Origin: Ariolimax columbianus
Taxonomy: Eukaryota > Mollusca > Gastropoda > Stylommatophora > Arionidae
DNA length: 64,000 bases
NCBI GenBank assembly: GCA_036924085.1
Contig: JAVGWX010000011.1
Span: forward strand, 41,401,970-41,465,969
Reading direction: 5' to 3'
Part shown: piece after piece, positions 42,180-51,919 of the stretch
How the letters are laid out: each line of letters opens with the position of its first letter
How positions within the stretch are numbered: position 1 is the first letter of the stretch
Notes under the pieces: generated by a model
The model's database searches: none
The model's input: only the letters and a program-made list of their open reading frames with translations
Told to the model about the DNA's origin: nothing
Translations under genes and position numbers: made by a program

Positions 42180-42680
42180 CTTTGCAGGCGCCACACACTG
42201 TCACGCTCTAGTCGACCCAGCTGTAAGTGGGTATCTCGTATAAGACTAGAAAAGAGGGATCAAGATGTTGAGCAGCGCATGAGCTGCAGTGGTCAGCGAC
42301 CCATAGCTGACTACTAGCGTCAGGGCCAGCGAACCAGAGCTGCCAAGACCCTTCTAAACCTCTACACGGTGATCCTGGATAACAGATTTCAGCAGGGCCA
42401 GACTGGCTAAGGAGAAGGGATTGAAGTGGGAATGCTAACCCGGTACTCAAAAAATGCTTGCTGATGTCGGATGAATTGGACCGAAAGGTGCAAATATCAC
42501 TATCAAGCTGTAAACTACAACACAACGCATTCCGTTCTCTGAACTACATTCTGCTATTTAAACCCTTTCATAGTTTGGTAGCGGGAGATTGAGATCGAAC
42601 GAAGCCAACCCAAGACTAGAAAAGTAAAAACCAGCAAGGAAAGGAACTGGCCACCCAACCTCGTACCAACTGTGACTTAG
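42180..42680 (+). mobile_element. SINE4, split by SINE1
   Basis: The left part has GTCGACCCAGCTGTAAGTGG and GTATCTCG; the right part has AAAAACCAGCAAGGAAAGGA and ACTGGCCACCCAACC. Together they match the copy at 15295-15520 in order. SINE1 occupies 42255-42611. Confidence 0.75.
42255..42611 (+). mobile_element. SINE1, full length, nested in SINE4
   Basis: Complete head (GGATCAAGATGTTGAGCAG) to tail (GAACGAAGCCAACCC). Exact 13-bp duplication AAGACTAGAAAAG at 42242-42254 and 42612-42624. Well preserved. Confidence 0.92.
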
Positions 42681-42689
42681 TATACTGAA

Positions 42690-43490
42690 GTCTCTAGCAG
42701 CTTCATTCTCTGACAGTTCTCTAACTACTATAGGACAACCCGTTACTTTACTTTACAAAAATCAAAACAACAAAAACACACTCAACGGATTTAAACGCAT
42801 TTCCTTCGTGTCAAAGACCGATGCCCATATCGTTCGATCATTCACTTCGTGCTATTGTTACTAGAACTTGTTTTCAACCCTTTCAGTTTGCTTCATACTC
42901 TACAGATTGTTCATATGTATGTGAGTGGTGGGGTGTGTAACTCCACAAGCTGGGTATCGATAACGGCGATCAAACCAGTGTAATTTTGGTCTGCTACTTT
43001 GCCACACCCAGAAACGAAGCGTATCGTTGTCAAAAAAAAAGGGGAAGTCCCTATCAAACAAACACGGAACTCCTAAACACTAGTCTCAAAATGGTTACCG
43101 AACGAAACTCCAGTCAAGGCTGCCAATGGCAAAAGAAAAATGAAAGCCATAACGTTGTCATCGCTGGGGGAACTTGTTGTCCATCTCCATCAATGAGAGA
43201 CTCTATGCCCTGGACTGCTTCTAGCCTCGGTGTGTTTTTCACCAAATTCCAGGAGCTTGTCAGTTGTGACATGCAAGATGGTGGGAAACATTTGTATTGT
43301 CTTTAACCTCGCGTTCTAATCGATTGTTGGAGGTTTTCCTGAGTTGTAAATCTGAAAAGGGTTTTGGGGCTAACTTCTTGTTTTACAAATCGCTGGATGA
43401 TAAAATTCTTCAATTCTAGCTTTGAAATATGTCTTTGTTTTTTTTCAAGTCTTATCTTTTTTTTTGTAGTAGAAATTCCCATTCTATCAC
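42690..43490. other. No gene recognised
   Basis: A 106-codon + frame (42986-43306) is open but has no recognisable domain, signal or partner. Otherwise AT-rich unassigned sequence. Confidence 0.35.
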
Positions 43491-43497
43491 ATACTTA

Positions 43498-43890
43498 CAG
43501 ATCAGACATTTTAGTCAACGCCAGGCAAAATATATTGGCCAGGCCCCCACATCTCGACTTCCTCGTTGTTCTCTTGAAAACTGGCTGATTACATGGCAGC
43601 CTGACTAATGAGGTAGGGCACTACTTGATCCCCGTAGTAGTGAGTGACATGCAGATGAAGTCAAGCATTGAACAACTGACTATAATACCCTGATCTACCT
43701 TCATCGGCACACTGGGGATTTGAGAAAAGCTGCCACAACTCGCCACTTAACGCCATTTTCAGGGCGTACAGAAGAGTAAACTTACTTATTGTGGGCATCC
43801 AACATCATCATCATCATAATCATAATCATCACCATCATTATATCTTTGTGTGTGTATTGGTGGGTGTGTGTGTGTGTGTGTGTGTAGGGC
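43498..43890 (+). mobile_element. SINE2 with ATC tail and adjoining GT microsatellite
   Basis: Blocks GCCAGGCAAAATATATTGGC, GATCCCCGTAGTAGTGAGTG, GCAGATGAAGTCAAGCATTG, CCACTTAACGCCATTTTCAG and TATTGTGGGCATCC, then (ATC)n instead of (CAA)n, and (GT)n at 43850-43886. Confidence 0.82.
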
Positions 43891-43976
43891 TTCCTTTCTG
43901 GTTTATTTAAAGTGTATCTGGCTATTTCCAGTATGTTTCAATTATATATATGGTTACGCATAAAGCAGTGAATGGG

Positions 43977-44245
43977 AGCCGCGTAGCGCAGTGGTTAGCG
44001 CGCTGGCTTCGCGTCTGAGTGGTCATGGGTTGAAGCGAAAATGGATTTTCAGACCGCAATGTCTCCCGAGTCGACCCAGTCTTAAGTGGGTACAGGGTCA
44101 GTCCAGGAAGTAAAGGCGGCCGGCGGGATGCTGGTCAAACCATCCACTAAGTGTCGTGGGTTACACAATAATATGGGCCTAACACCATATTTCATACGCG
44201 CCGCAGGGCATGATGTGATCTTTATTTTTTTTTATTTTTTTTTAT
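43977..44245 (+). mobile_element. SINE4-type, tRNA-derived
   Basis: The head GGGAGCCGCGTAGCGCAGTGG TTAG carries a strong A box (TAGCGCAGTGG). The B box is degraded (TGGGTTGAAGCG). The core reads CGACCCAGTCTTAAGTGGGT (ACC region altered). The tail is T/A-rich (TTTATTTTTTTTTATT). The body after the core differs from 15295, so this may be a sister subfamily. Confidence 0.75.
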
Positions 44246-44249
44246 ACAG

Positions 44250-44530
44250 CAGTGAATGAGCTGCCTGCAGCCATCTATGAGTCATAACTGACTGCTTGCA
44301 TCACGGTCAAGGACCCCTAGGTGACCAAGACTTTCTTCGGCCTCAATGTGGAGGCCCTAAAAAAAGCATGTTACCGTACAGTCTGGCAAAGAAACTTTGG
44401 ATCGAAGAGCGAAGGCAAACCCCCCAAAAATGCCGCGCTGAAATCGGATGTGTTGGGTCGAACGGTGCAGATATCATAATCTCGCTGTAACATGCACACA
44501 ACGTTCTATACGGGACTAACGCAGAAAAGA
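44250..44530 (+). mobile_element. SINE1, strongly diverged
   Basis: Ordered blocks: CAGCAGTGAATGAGCTGC, ATGAGTCATAACTGACTGCT, GGATCGAAGAGCGAAGGC, GAAATCGGATGTGTTGGGTC, GAACGGTGCAGATATC, CTCGCTGTAA, ACAACG. Much older than the other copies. Confidence 0.65.
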
Positions 44531-44711
44531 AGAACATACGAGAGATTGTTCAACTCATGAGGACAATGCATGCCGGTGGGAACGATCAATGTTTGAGTCT
44601 GAGATCAGTTTGACAGAGCTGTCACAATAAAGAGATCGAGTTCGTCCCCGAGTCTACCCAGGTAGGCTGTAATATAATTTTTGAAAATTTAAAAAAACTC
44701 TCGTACGACTA

Positions 44712-44935
44712 TTCACATTGCTAGGGTAGTCGAGGTGTATTACGCTGATTGCTAGGGCAGTCGAGGGGTATTACGCTGATTGCTAGGGTAGTCAAGGGGT
44801 ATTACGCTGATTGCTAGGGTAGTCGAGGGGTATTAGGCTGATTGCTGGGGTAGTCGAGGGGTTTTACGCTGATTGCTATGGTAGTCGAGGTGATTTAAAC
44901 TGATTGCTAAGGTAGTCGAGGCGATTTAGGCTGAC
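44712..44935. repeat. 31-bp tandem repeat
   Basis: The unit CTAGGGTAGTCGAGGGGTAT plus TACGCTGATTG (starts 44721, 44752, 44783 and so on) occurs about seven times with a few substitutions, drifting at the right end. Confidence 0.92.
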
Positions 44936-45424
44936 TCTAGGTCGCTCGCCGCTGCTGATGCCACGTCGTATGCTGGCTATGTTGTTTATTTCACCCCAAA
45001 CAGAAAAACAACAAATGTCTTACCGGTGATACGATCCGCTGTCCTCCTTTTCGGCAAGCAGGTATCGAAACCATTTGGTCACGCGCTACTCTAAGGTAGA
45101 ATAAAAGTTATGGAGGAGGGATGGGGTCAGAACCGTTTCTAGATCAGTCTAGAAGTTTTGCCTCCCTAGGCAAGAATTGTAAAATGCCGTCCCCTCCCGT
45201 TTACTACCACCACTCTCTCACCTTGACATCCAGGCTGTAGGTGTGTAGATCGAATGCAACATACCGGGTTAAAAAATATTCACATCGTGTCCTGTTTGAC
45301 TGGGCATGTCGTCGATTTTTCTCGGTATCACCACTTCTCCACGTACAGAAAAGATTGGCAAAACTGCGATACAGCAAAACTGCCATAGTGGAATAAGAGT
45401 ACAAGCAGATACAAACACGCATCC
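44936..45424. other. No gene recognised
   Basis: Unassigned sequence; short minus-strand frames without recognisable features. Confidence 0.3.
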
Positions 45425-45560
45425 ATACAATTACAATACGTCCTGATATCGCCCAAATGACTATGGTTTGGGGTGGAAAAAGACGTGCCTTCGTCAGTAG
45501 AATCCCGGAAGGCAAACCCTAAACCAAGCAAAAATAGAGAATAATAGGGAAGTGGCCATT
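45425..45560 (+). repeat. Short dispersed repeat (shared with 24175-24275)
   Basis: CGTCCTGATATCGCCCAAAT, GACTATGGTTTGGGGTGGAA, GACGTGCCTTCGTCAGTAGA and ATCCCGGAAGGCAAACC correspond to the copy near 24195-24265 but extend further here. Confidence 0.5.
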
Positions 45561-45635
45561 CCCTCCTAAAAGGAAAGTTGAGACCTAAATCAATGTACAC
45601 CGAAGTGGTTTGTGCGATGAACAAAATTCGAGCAC

Positions 45636-46036
45636 TATTCTTCTTCTTCTTCTTCTTCTTCTTCTTCTTCATCTTCTTCTTCTTCATCTTCTTCTTCTTC
45701 TTTTTCTTTTTCTTATTCTTCTTCGTCCGTTCTTAAATTCTATATACCAAGCCCTGAGCAAGGCTTACAAGTAGCAGGATATTATCCGGAGAAAGGATTG
45801 CGTTGTGTCGTAGTTTACAGCTTGACTGTGATATTTGCACCTTTCGGTCCAACACATCCGAATTCAGCACGAATTTTTTTATTACCGGGTTAGCATTCCC
45901 TCTTCGAGCCTTTCTCCTTAGCCAGTCTTCCCTGCTGCAGGATCACCGCGTGGAGGTGTAGAAGGGTCTTGGTAGCTCTGGTTCGCTGGCCCTGACGCTA
46001 GCAGTCAGCTCATGGGCTGCTCAGCATCTTGATCCC
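45636..46036 (-). mobile_element. SINE1 with long (GAA)n tail
   Basis: A (CTT)n run on + (about 45636-45722) leads into CTTCGTCCGTTCTTAAATTC and the rest of the complement, ending at CAGCATCTTGATCCCT. The tail is the longest of the (GAA)-class copies. No target duplication was identified. Confidence 0.83.
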
Positions 46037-46619
46037 TGCCTGTTTTTTGACATTGTATCGGTAGGCAGTGCTCCTTCATGTATGATTCTGCTAAGTGTAT
46101 CTTCATAAACACTATGTATGACGGCTGTGTTAACACTTGAAGGGGACAATCTTAAATGACTCAGATGTTCTTCTTAGTTTTTAGTCGACCTGCACTTCAA
46201 CAGAAGCAAGATGCCCTGTGCACGTCCCAGGTATGAGCTGGATGTAGCCGGGAGAAGGATTTGTTGCCGGGCTAGGCTCGAGCAGCTTAATTCTCCGCTG
46301 CATTGGGACAATCGATATCCGATTTAATCTTAATAGACTCAAACACTAAAGCAAAGTAGACCCGCAGCCTGTTAGGCGCCATCTATGCTGCTCTAAACAA
46401 ACTACCTAACTATAGCCGGTGTTTTGCCATGTCACACAGGTAGTCGCTTCTTTCGACATACTCTCTGTAAGGCAGTAGTGCTATTCTTGTCCTACACAAA
46501 GACCCCGGCAGACACTCGGATGTACGCACTTTTATACTAGAGTGCGTCCTCTGTATGTATTTAAACGGTCCTATTTCTGCAATTCATTTACTTCACTTAC
46601 ACTGTCATCCATATGTGAC
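46037..46619. other. No gene recognised
   Basis: No supported exon or repeat partner. Confidence 0.3.
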
Positions 46620-47312
46620 TAGTCTAATTGAGCCGGCTGTATAATTGTGACGGTCGTCTAAATGTATCTGCCGTCTAAATGTGAATGCCGTCTAATTGGG
46701 ACTGCCGTATAATTGTGACCGCCGTCATAATATGCTTGCCATCTATTTGAACCAGCCGTTTAATTGTGCATATCTTTTAATTGTGTCTGACTTCTTAATG
46801 TGTCTGCCGTCTAAATGTGCCTGCCGTCTAATTGTGACTGCCGCCTAAACGTGCTTGCCATCGTCTAAATGTGTCTGCCGTCTAAATGTGTCTGCCGTCT
46901 AAATGTGCCTGCCGTCTAAATGTGTCTGCCGTCTAAATGTGCCTGCCGTCTAAATGTGTCTGCCGTCTAAATGTGCATGCCGTCTAAATGTGTCTGCCGT
47001 CTAAATGTGCCTGCCGTCTAATTATGCCTGCCGCATAAATGGGTCTGGCCTCTAATTGCTGACTATCTTCCAAATGAGACAGCCGTTTAACTTTGACTAT
47101 CGTGCAAGTGTGCCTGCACATTTGACCCTGTCATCTAATTGTGCCTGCCGTCTAAATGTACCAGCAATCTAATTGTGATAACCGGCTTAATGTGTCTGCC
47201 GTCTAAATGTGTCTGCCGTCTAAATGTACATAGAGTCTAATTGTGATAACCGGCTTAATATGCTTGTAGTCTAAATGTATTTTTCATATAATTGTGCCTG
47301 CAGTCTAAATCG
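46620..47312. repeat. 17-bp satellite-like array
   Basis: The unit CTGCCGTCTAAATGTGT (variants with GTGCC, AATTGTG) repeats about 40 times. It is most regular between 46865 and 47030 (starts at 46926, 46943 and so on). Both edges decay gradually. Unrelated to the neighbouring trinucleotide tract. Confidence 0.93.
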
Positions 47313-47329
47313 TAGTCACAATTATCGCT

Positions 47330-48000
47330 ATCAACAACAACAACAACAAACACCAACAACAACACACAACAACAACAACAACGCTAACTACTACTAGTAC
47401 TACTACTATTACTACTTCTACTACTACTACTACCGCTACAACCTCTAATATTACTGCTTATATTGATATTCCTACTTCTATTACTGGTACTACTACTACT
47501 GCTAGCCCCATTTCTACTACTACTACTAATACCTCTACTACTACTACTACTTCTACTACTACTACTACTACTACTACTAATACCTCTACTACTACTACTA
47601 CTTCTTCTACTACTACTACTACTACTAATACTAATACTGCTGCTAATACTACTACTATTTCTACTATCACTACTATTTCTACTACTACTACAACTTGTAC
47701 TACTAATAATACTACTGCTACTATTTCTACAGTGACTACTACTACTACTACTACTACAACTAGTACTACTCTAATACTACGTTTACTACTACTACTAATA
47801 CTAATACTGTTACCATTACTACAGTGACTACTACTACTTCTACTACTACTAATATAACTACTTTTACTACTAATACGACTACTGCTACTACTGCTACTAC
47901 TACTTCTACTATTACTATTTCTACTACTACTGCTGCTGCTACTACTTCCACTATTATTACTACTACTGCAATTACTACTACTACTACTACAATGATAATC
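47330..48000. repeat. CAA then ACT trinucleotide tract
   Basis: Short (CAA)n then about 600 bp of (ACT)n with interruptions. Frames read as poly-Leu or poly-Thr or poly-Val and are artefacts. Confidence 0.95.
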
Positions 48001-48300
48001 GTCTTAGAACACTAAATACCGACACACATTAATGAAAGCGCCCCGCACCGAACCGAGAATATCTTTAACGGCTAACACTATTTAATCGTTCTTAATGCCC
48101 AGATCAACATGTCACACACAACATAAGCACAAACCCCCAAAAATAAACCCTCAAAAGCAGTAATTGGATTTTCAAACCCATTTTTCTGAAATCCCCAAAC
48201 GTGAGGCCGACCACACGTATACGAGTCCCCATTCACAGTTACCGGGGATTTTTTTTTTGGTTTCTTGTTACCAATGCCAGGGGCTCAAACTATATAACGC
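48001..48300. other. No gene recognised
   Basis: About 300 bp spacer between tandem arrays; nothing supported. Confidence 0.35.
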
Positions 48301-49945
48301 AGAGGGCCACTTATAGTTAGATTAATGGATATTAGACGCACGAAGTCTCGTTAATGGACCAAATATTTCACTAAACCATAGTAATGGATAACGAAATCAT
48401 GTTAATTGGCCAAATGTTACAAGTCATGTTAATGAATTATATTGAATACATGACGTCACGTAAAAGGACCAAATGGTACACTAAACCATCATAATGGATA
48501 ACAATGCACGAAGTCATGTTAATTGGCCAAATGTTTCACTAAGTCATGTTAATAAATTTTATTAACACATGAATTCACGTAAAAGGACCAAATATTACAC
48601 TCAGCCATGTTATGGATATGCGACAAAGGTAGTTACGATAATGGACCAATGTTACACAAAATCATGTTAATGGATCAAGAGTCTCAAGAAGTTACGTTAA
48701 ATGGTAAAATATTACACTAAATCATTTTAATTGAGTAATGGATGTATAAGGTCACGCTAATTGATCAAATGTTACACCAAGTGATGTTAAATGTTATGCA
48801 AAAATGCAGCTATGTTAATGTACCAAACGTTACACAAAATCGTGTAAATGGACCAAGGGGCGCATGAAGTTACATTAACTGGTAAGATGTTACACTAAGT
48901 CATCTTAATTGACTCTATTTTAATAAATATGGGACGCATAGAGAAACGTTAATGGGCTAGATGTTACAGTAAGTCATGATAATTGACCACGGTACGCATG
49001 AAGGTAAGTCACGTTAATGGACCAAATGTTACACTTCTGAAAGTGGAATGTCCTTTACAGAACGTCACTCTTACAACTGCCAAACTTATTTGGATGTTAC
49101 TAGCAGGTGTGCAGTACGTAAGGTGTTGCCATTGCTTTCCGTATCTGGAGAACCGATCGAACCAAGAAACAAAACCAATGTCTGACAAACTGAACAATGC
49201 GGGATTCGTACCCGGTGTGTTGGGATTGTGAAACCGAGCGAGTTTTACCCCTAGGCCTCGCTACCTTCACAAATGTTGAAATGCTATACTAAGCCATTGG
49301 AATCGATATGGGAGGCCTTTAAGTTACCTTATAGGACAAAATGTTACACTAAGCCATGTTAATGGATATGGGAGGCCTTTAAGCCACATTAAAGGGCAAA
49401 ATGTTACACGAAGCCATTTTAATAGATTTGGGACACCTTAAGTTACATTAAAGGACAAAATGTTACACTAAGCCATTTTAAAAGACCAAGAGATCTACGA
49501 AGTCACGTTAGTAGACCTAATGTTACACTATGCCATGTTAATATATATGTGTTGCATTAAGTCATGCTAAAGGGCAAAATATCACTCCAAGTCATATTAA
49601 TGGACCAAGCGTTGCGTGTGATGACATGAATGGATCAAATGTTGCAACAAGCCATATTAATGGACCAGGAGATGCATGTGGTCACGTTAATGGGCAAAAT
49701 ATGACAACAAGCCATATTAATGGGCCTGGATATGCATGTGGTTACGTTAATGGACCAAATGCTACAACAAGCCATATTAATGGACCAGGAGATGCCTGTG
49801 GTTACATTAATGGACCAAATGTTACACTAATGCTATTTAAATTGACCAGGAGCGTAAGAAGTCCGGTTAAAGGACCAATTATTACATTAGACCATGTTAA
49901 TTGATATGACAATCATGGAGTCACGTTAATAGTTCACATGTTACA
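48301..49945. repeat. Minisatellite, about 55-60 bp unit, long and diverged
   Basis: About 28 units of the type AATGTTACACTAAGCCATGT, TAATGGATATGGGACGCATG, AAGTCACGTTAATGGACC. The units differ substantially except for a more homogeneous block at 49620-49820 (ACAACAAGCCATATTAATGG, GATGCATGTGG). SINE6 interrupts the array at 49036-49262. The 92-codon frame at 49626-49904 is a repeat artefact. Confidence 0.88.
49036..49270 (-). mobile_element. SINE6 inserted in the minisatellite
   Basis: Complement: GCGAGGCCTAGGGGTAAAAC (A box), TTTCACAATCCCAACACACC, GGGTACGAATCCCG (B box, one change from GGTTCGAATCC). The body extends to about 49036. CAAATGTT precedes (49022) and follows (49270) it, a probable 8-bp duplication, although the host array contains that word often. 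Confidence 0.72.
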
Positions 49946-50122
49946 TGCAATGATGTTATTATAAAATGGTTATTTAAAGGTAGATTAATTGACCAAACGT
50001 CATCTGAAAACAATTTCCGTTATCCGAGTACCGCACTGCTATTATATTTGCGTATGTACTTGATGCAAACCGTTTGAATAAAACGTGATTCTGAAGTCAC
50101 GTTACCTAAATAAATACGAATG

Positions 50123-50640
50123 GGATCAAGATGCTGAGCAGTGCATAAGTTGCAGCGGTCAGCGACCCAAAGCTGACTGCTAGCTTCAGGACCAGCGACC
50201 CAAAGCTGACTGCTAGCGTCAGGACCATCGACCCAAAGCTGACTGCTAGCTTCAGGACCAGCGACCCAAAGCTGACTGCTAGCTTCAGGACCTGCGACCC
50301 AAAGCTGACAGCTAGCTTCAGGACCAGCGACCCAAAGCTGACTGCTAGCTTCAGGACCAGCGAACCAGAGCTTCCAAGATCCACTCGGTGATTCTGGACA
50401 ACAGTCTGCACCAGAGCATACTGACTAAGGAGAATGGATAGAAGATGGAAAGGTTGCATGTTACCCACAAGTGCCATTCTGAAGTCAGATGTGTTGGGTC
50501 GAAATGTGCAAATATCCGAGTCAACCTGTAAACTACGACACAACCCATTTCGTTCTTCGGACAGCGTCCTGCCATTTGCAAAACCCTTTTCTGTACTTGG
50601 TAGCAGGAGTTTGAAAACGGACGACGAAGGAGAAAGATGA
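50123..50640 (+). mobile_element. SINE1 with seven-fold 33-bp module expansion
   Basis: The head GGATCAAGATGCTGAGCAG is followed by about seven tandem copies of AGCGACCCAAAGCTGACTGC TAGCTTCAGGACC (50160-50360), then the normal body to GGTAGCAGGAGTTTGAAAAC and a GAA-rich tail. Minus frames carrying LAVSFGSLVLK repeats are artefacts. Confidence 0.9.
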
Positions 50641-50689
50641 AAAAGAAGAAAAAAGGAAACGAATCAATCAATCAAAACCCTGCTGCTCT

Positions 50690-50950
50690 ACATGAAGCAT
50701 AGAAGATAGAGAGATACTGTCCAACTCTTCTTATCATGCGGCAGCTTCTCAAACGTCTCACGTCATTAATGCCGGTTTTAGGTTCGTCTCCACTTTCCTT
50801 CTTCATTAGTATTAAGGTATGTCCTGACGTCTCTAGCCCTGAGAATTCCAGAACAGTGACTGTCGTGTAATGCTATCTGCTGGTGGGCGGGTGTGTGTGT
50901 ATGCCATCCCTCGTCAACACCTTGTCTTTTCGTCTTACAATGTGGATTCT
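50690..50950 (-). pseudogene. LINE ORF C-terminus (same family as 40060-40445)
   Basis: Minus-strand fragments resembling ITRQSLFWNSQG-type sequence and a following KVETNLKPA block, aligned with the 40-kb copy (CTTTCCTTCTTCATTAGTAT against CTTCCTTTCTTTATGAATTG, and CTAGCCCTGAGAATTCCAGA against TTGCCCCGAGGAATCTAGAA). Highly degraded. Confidence 0.55.
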
Positions 50951-51114
50951 GGTCTCAGGACAATCGAATGAACCTGCCTCCCGATAAACGACACTGATAT
51001 CTAATCCTCCACTAGGGACACATGCATTAACATGCATTCGAAATTACATGTATTTATTATGAGTTTTATTTATATTGTTGATCTGGTGTTTATATAGGTG
51101 CACTTCGTTGAGAT

Positions 51115-51215
51115 TTATATTATGACTTTATACTATGACGTTATACTATGACGTTATACTATGACGTTACACTATGACGTTATACTATGACGTTATACTA
51201 TGACGTTATACTTTG
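51115..51215. repeat. 13-bp tandem repeat
   Basis: The unit ACTATGACGTTAT is repeated about seven times (starts 51132, 51145 and so on), each containing TGACGT, a CRE-like core by coincidence or otherwise. It directly abuts the LINE fragment at 51216. Confidence 0.92.
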
Positions 51216-51895
51216 ACGCTCAACATAGAGAAAACCGAAGGTATGACGATTGCAAGAAAAGAAATTGCAAGAAACACAAATATTCATTAAAAACCAATTA
51301 GTAAAACGTGTGAAAATTTCCACGTACCTAGGTAACATAATCTCAGCAAATGGCAACGACAACACCAAAATCCAACACATGTAGTATAGCATGTCAATTA
51401 TTGGGCAAATGTCCCCCATATTGCAATGTAAAAACGTAAAAATATATACACAAATAATGCTATACAACACGGTATTCTTATCCACATTGGGCTGTCATTG
51501 TCATAATTGGACATTAACAAACACAGATAAAAGAAACACTGTAATAACAGAGATGCAATGTCTGCGCAGAATGTATGGTTGTTACAAGAATGGATAGAAT
51601 CAGAAACAAATATATTAGGAGCCAAGTAGGTACACCACCAGGACTAGACCTCATAAAAAAACAGCAAACCAAATGATTCGGCCACGTGACACGTCAAACA
51701 CCAGATAGTATACTTCAGAAAGCAATGCTGTACAGATACAATGGATAGAGAGCCAAGAGCCGACTACGCACAAGATTGAAAGTAGAAATAACAGAGGCAG
51801 TGTAGCTCCCTCGATACGAAGCACACACTACTAACCTAACACTGAAAGGTACAAACAGAACAGCAAGAGAAAAAGAAAAAGAAATAAAGAAAAGA
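51216..51895 (+). pseudogene. LINE RT C-terminal half (same family as 36750-37262)
   Basis: Blocks: LNIEKTEGMTIARKEI, IIGQMSPILQCKNVKIYTQI, TNTDKRNTVITEMQCLRRMY, then RNKYIRSQVGTPPGLDL, KKQQTKWFGHVTRQTPDSIL and QKAMLYRYNG across frame changes. Truncated exactly at the 13-bp array. Confidence 0.75.
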
Positions 51896-51919
51896 CGTTT
51901 AACTGGTATTTATATCAGG

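Noticed and set aside
43977..44060. Possible genuine tRNA gene (strong A box)
   Set aside because: B box is degraded (GGGTTGAAGCG), no acceptor stem pairing was found by eye, and a SINE body with core and T/A tail follows.
47463..47735. Poly-leucine and poly-valine ORFs on both strands
   Set aside because: Translation of an (ACT)n tract; all frames stay open because of composition.
49626..49904. 92-codon ORF with repeated HINGPGDACGYVNGPN-type units
   Set aside because: Lies wholly in the minisatellite; the unit length happens to be near a multiple of three in the homogenised block, while neighbouring units shift frame.
51115..51215. Cluster of CRE sites (TGACGT) as an enhancer
   Set aside because: The motif is part of a 13-bp tandem repeat unit; regular spacing is explained by the repeat, and no gene is near.
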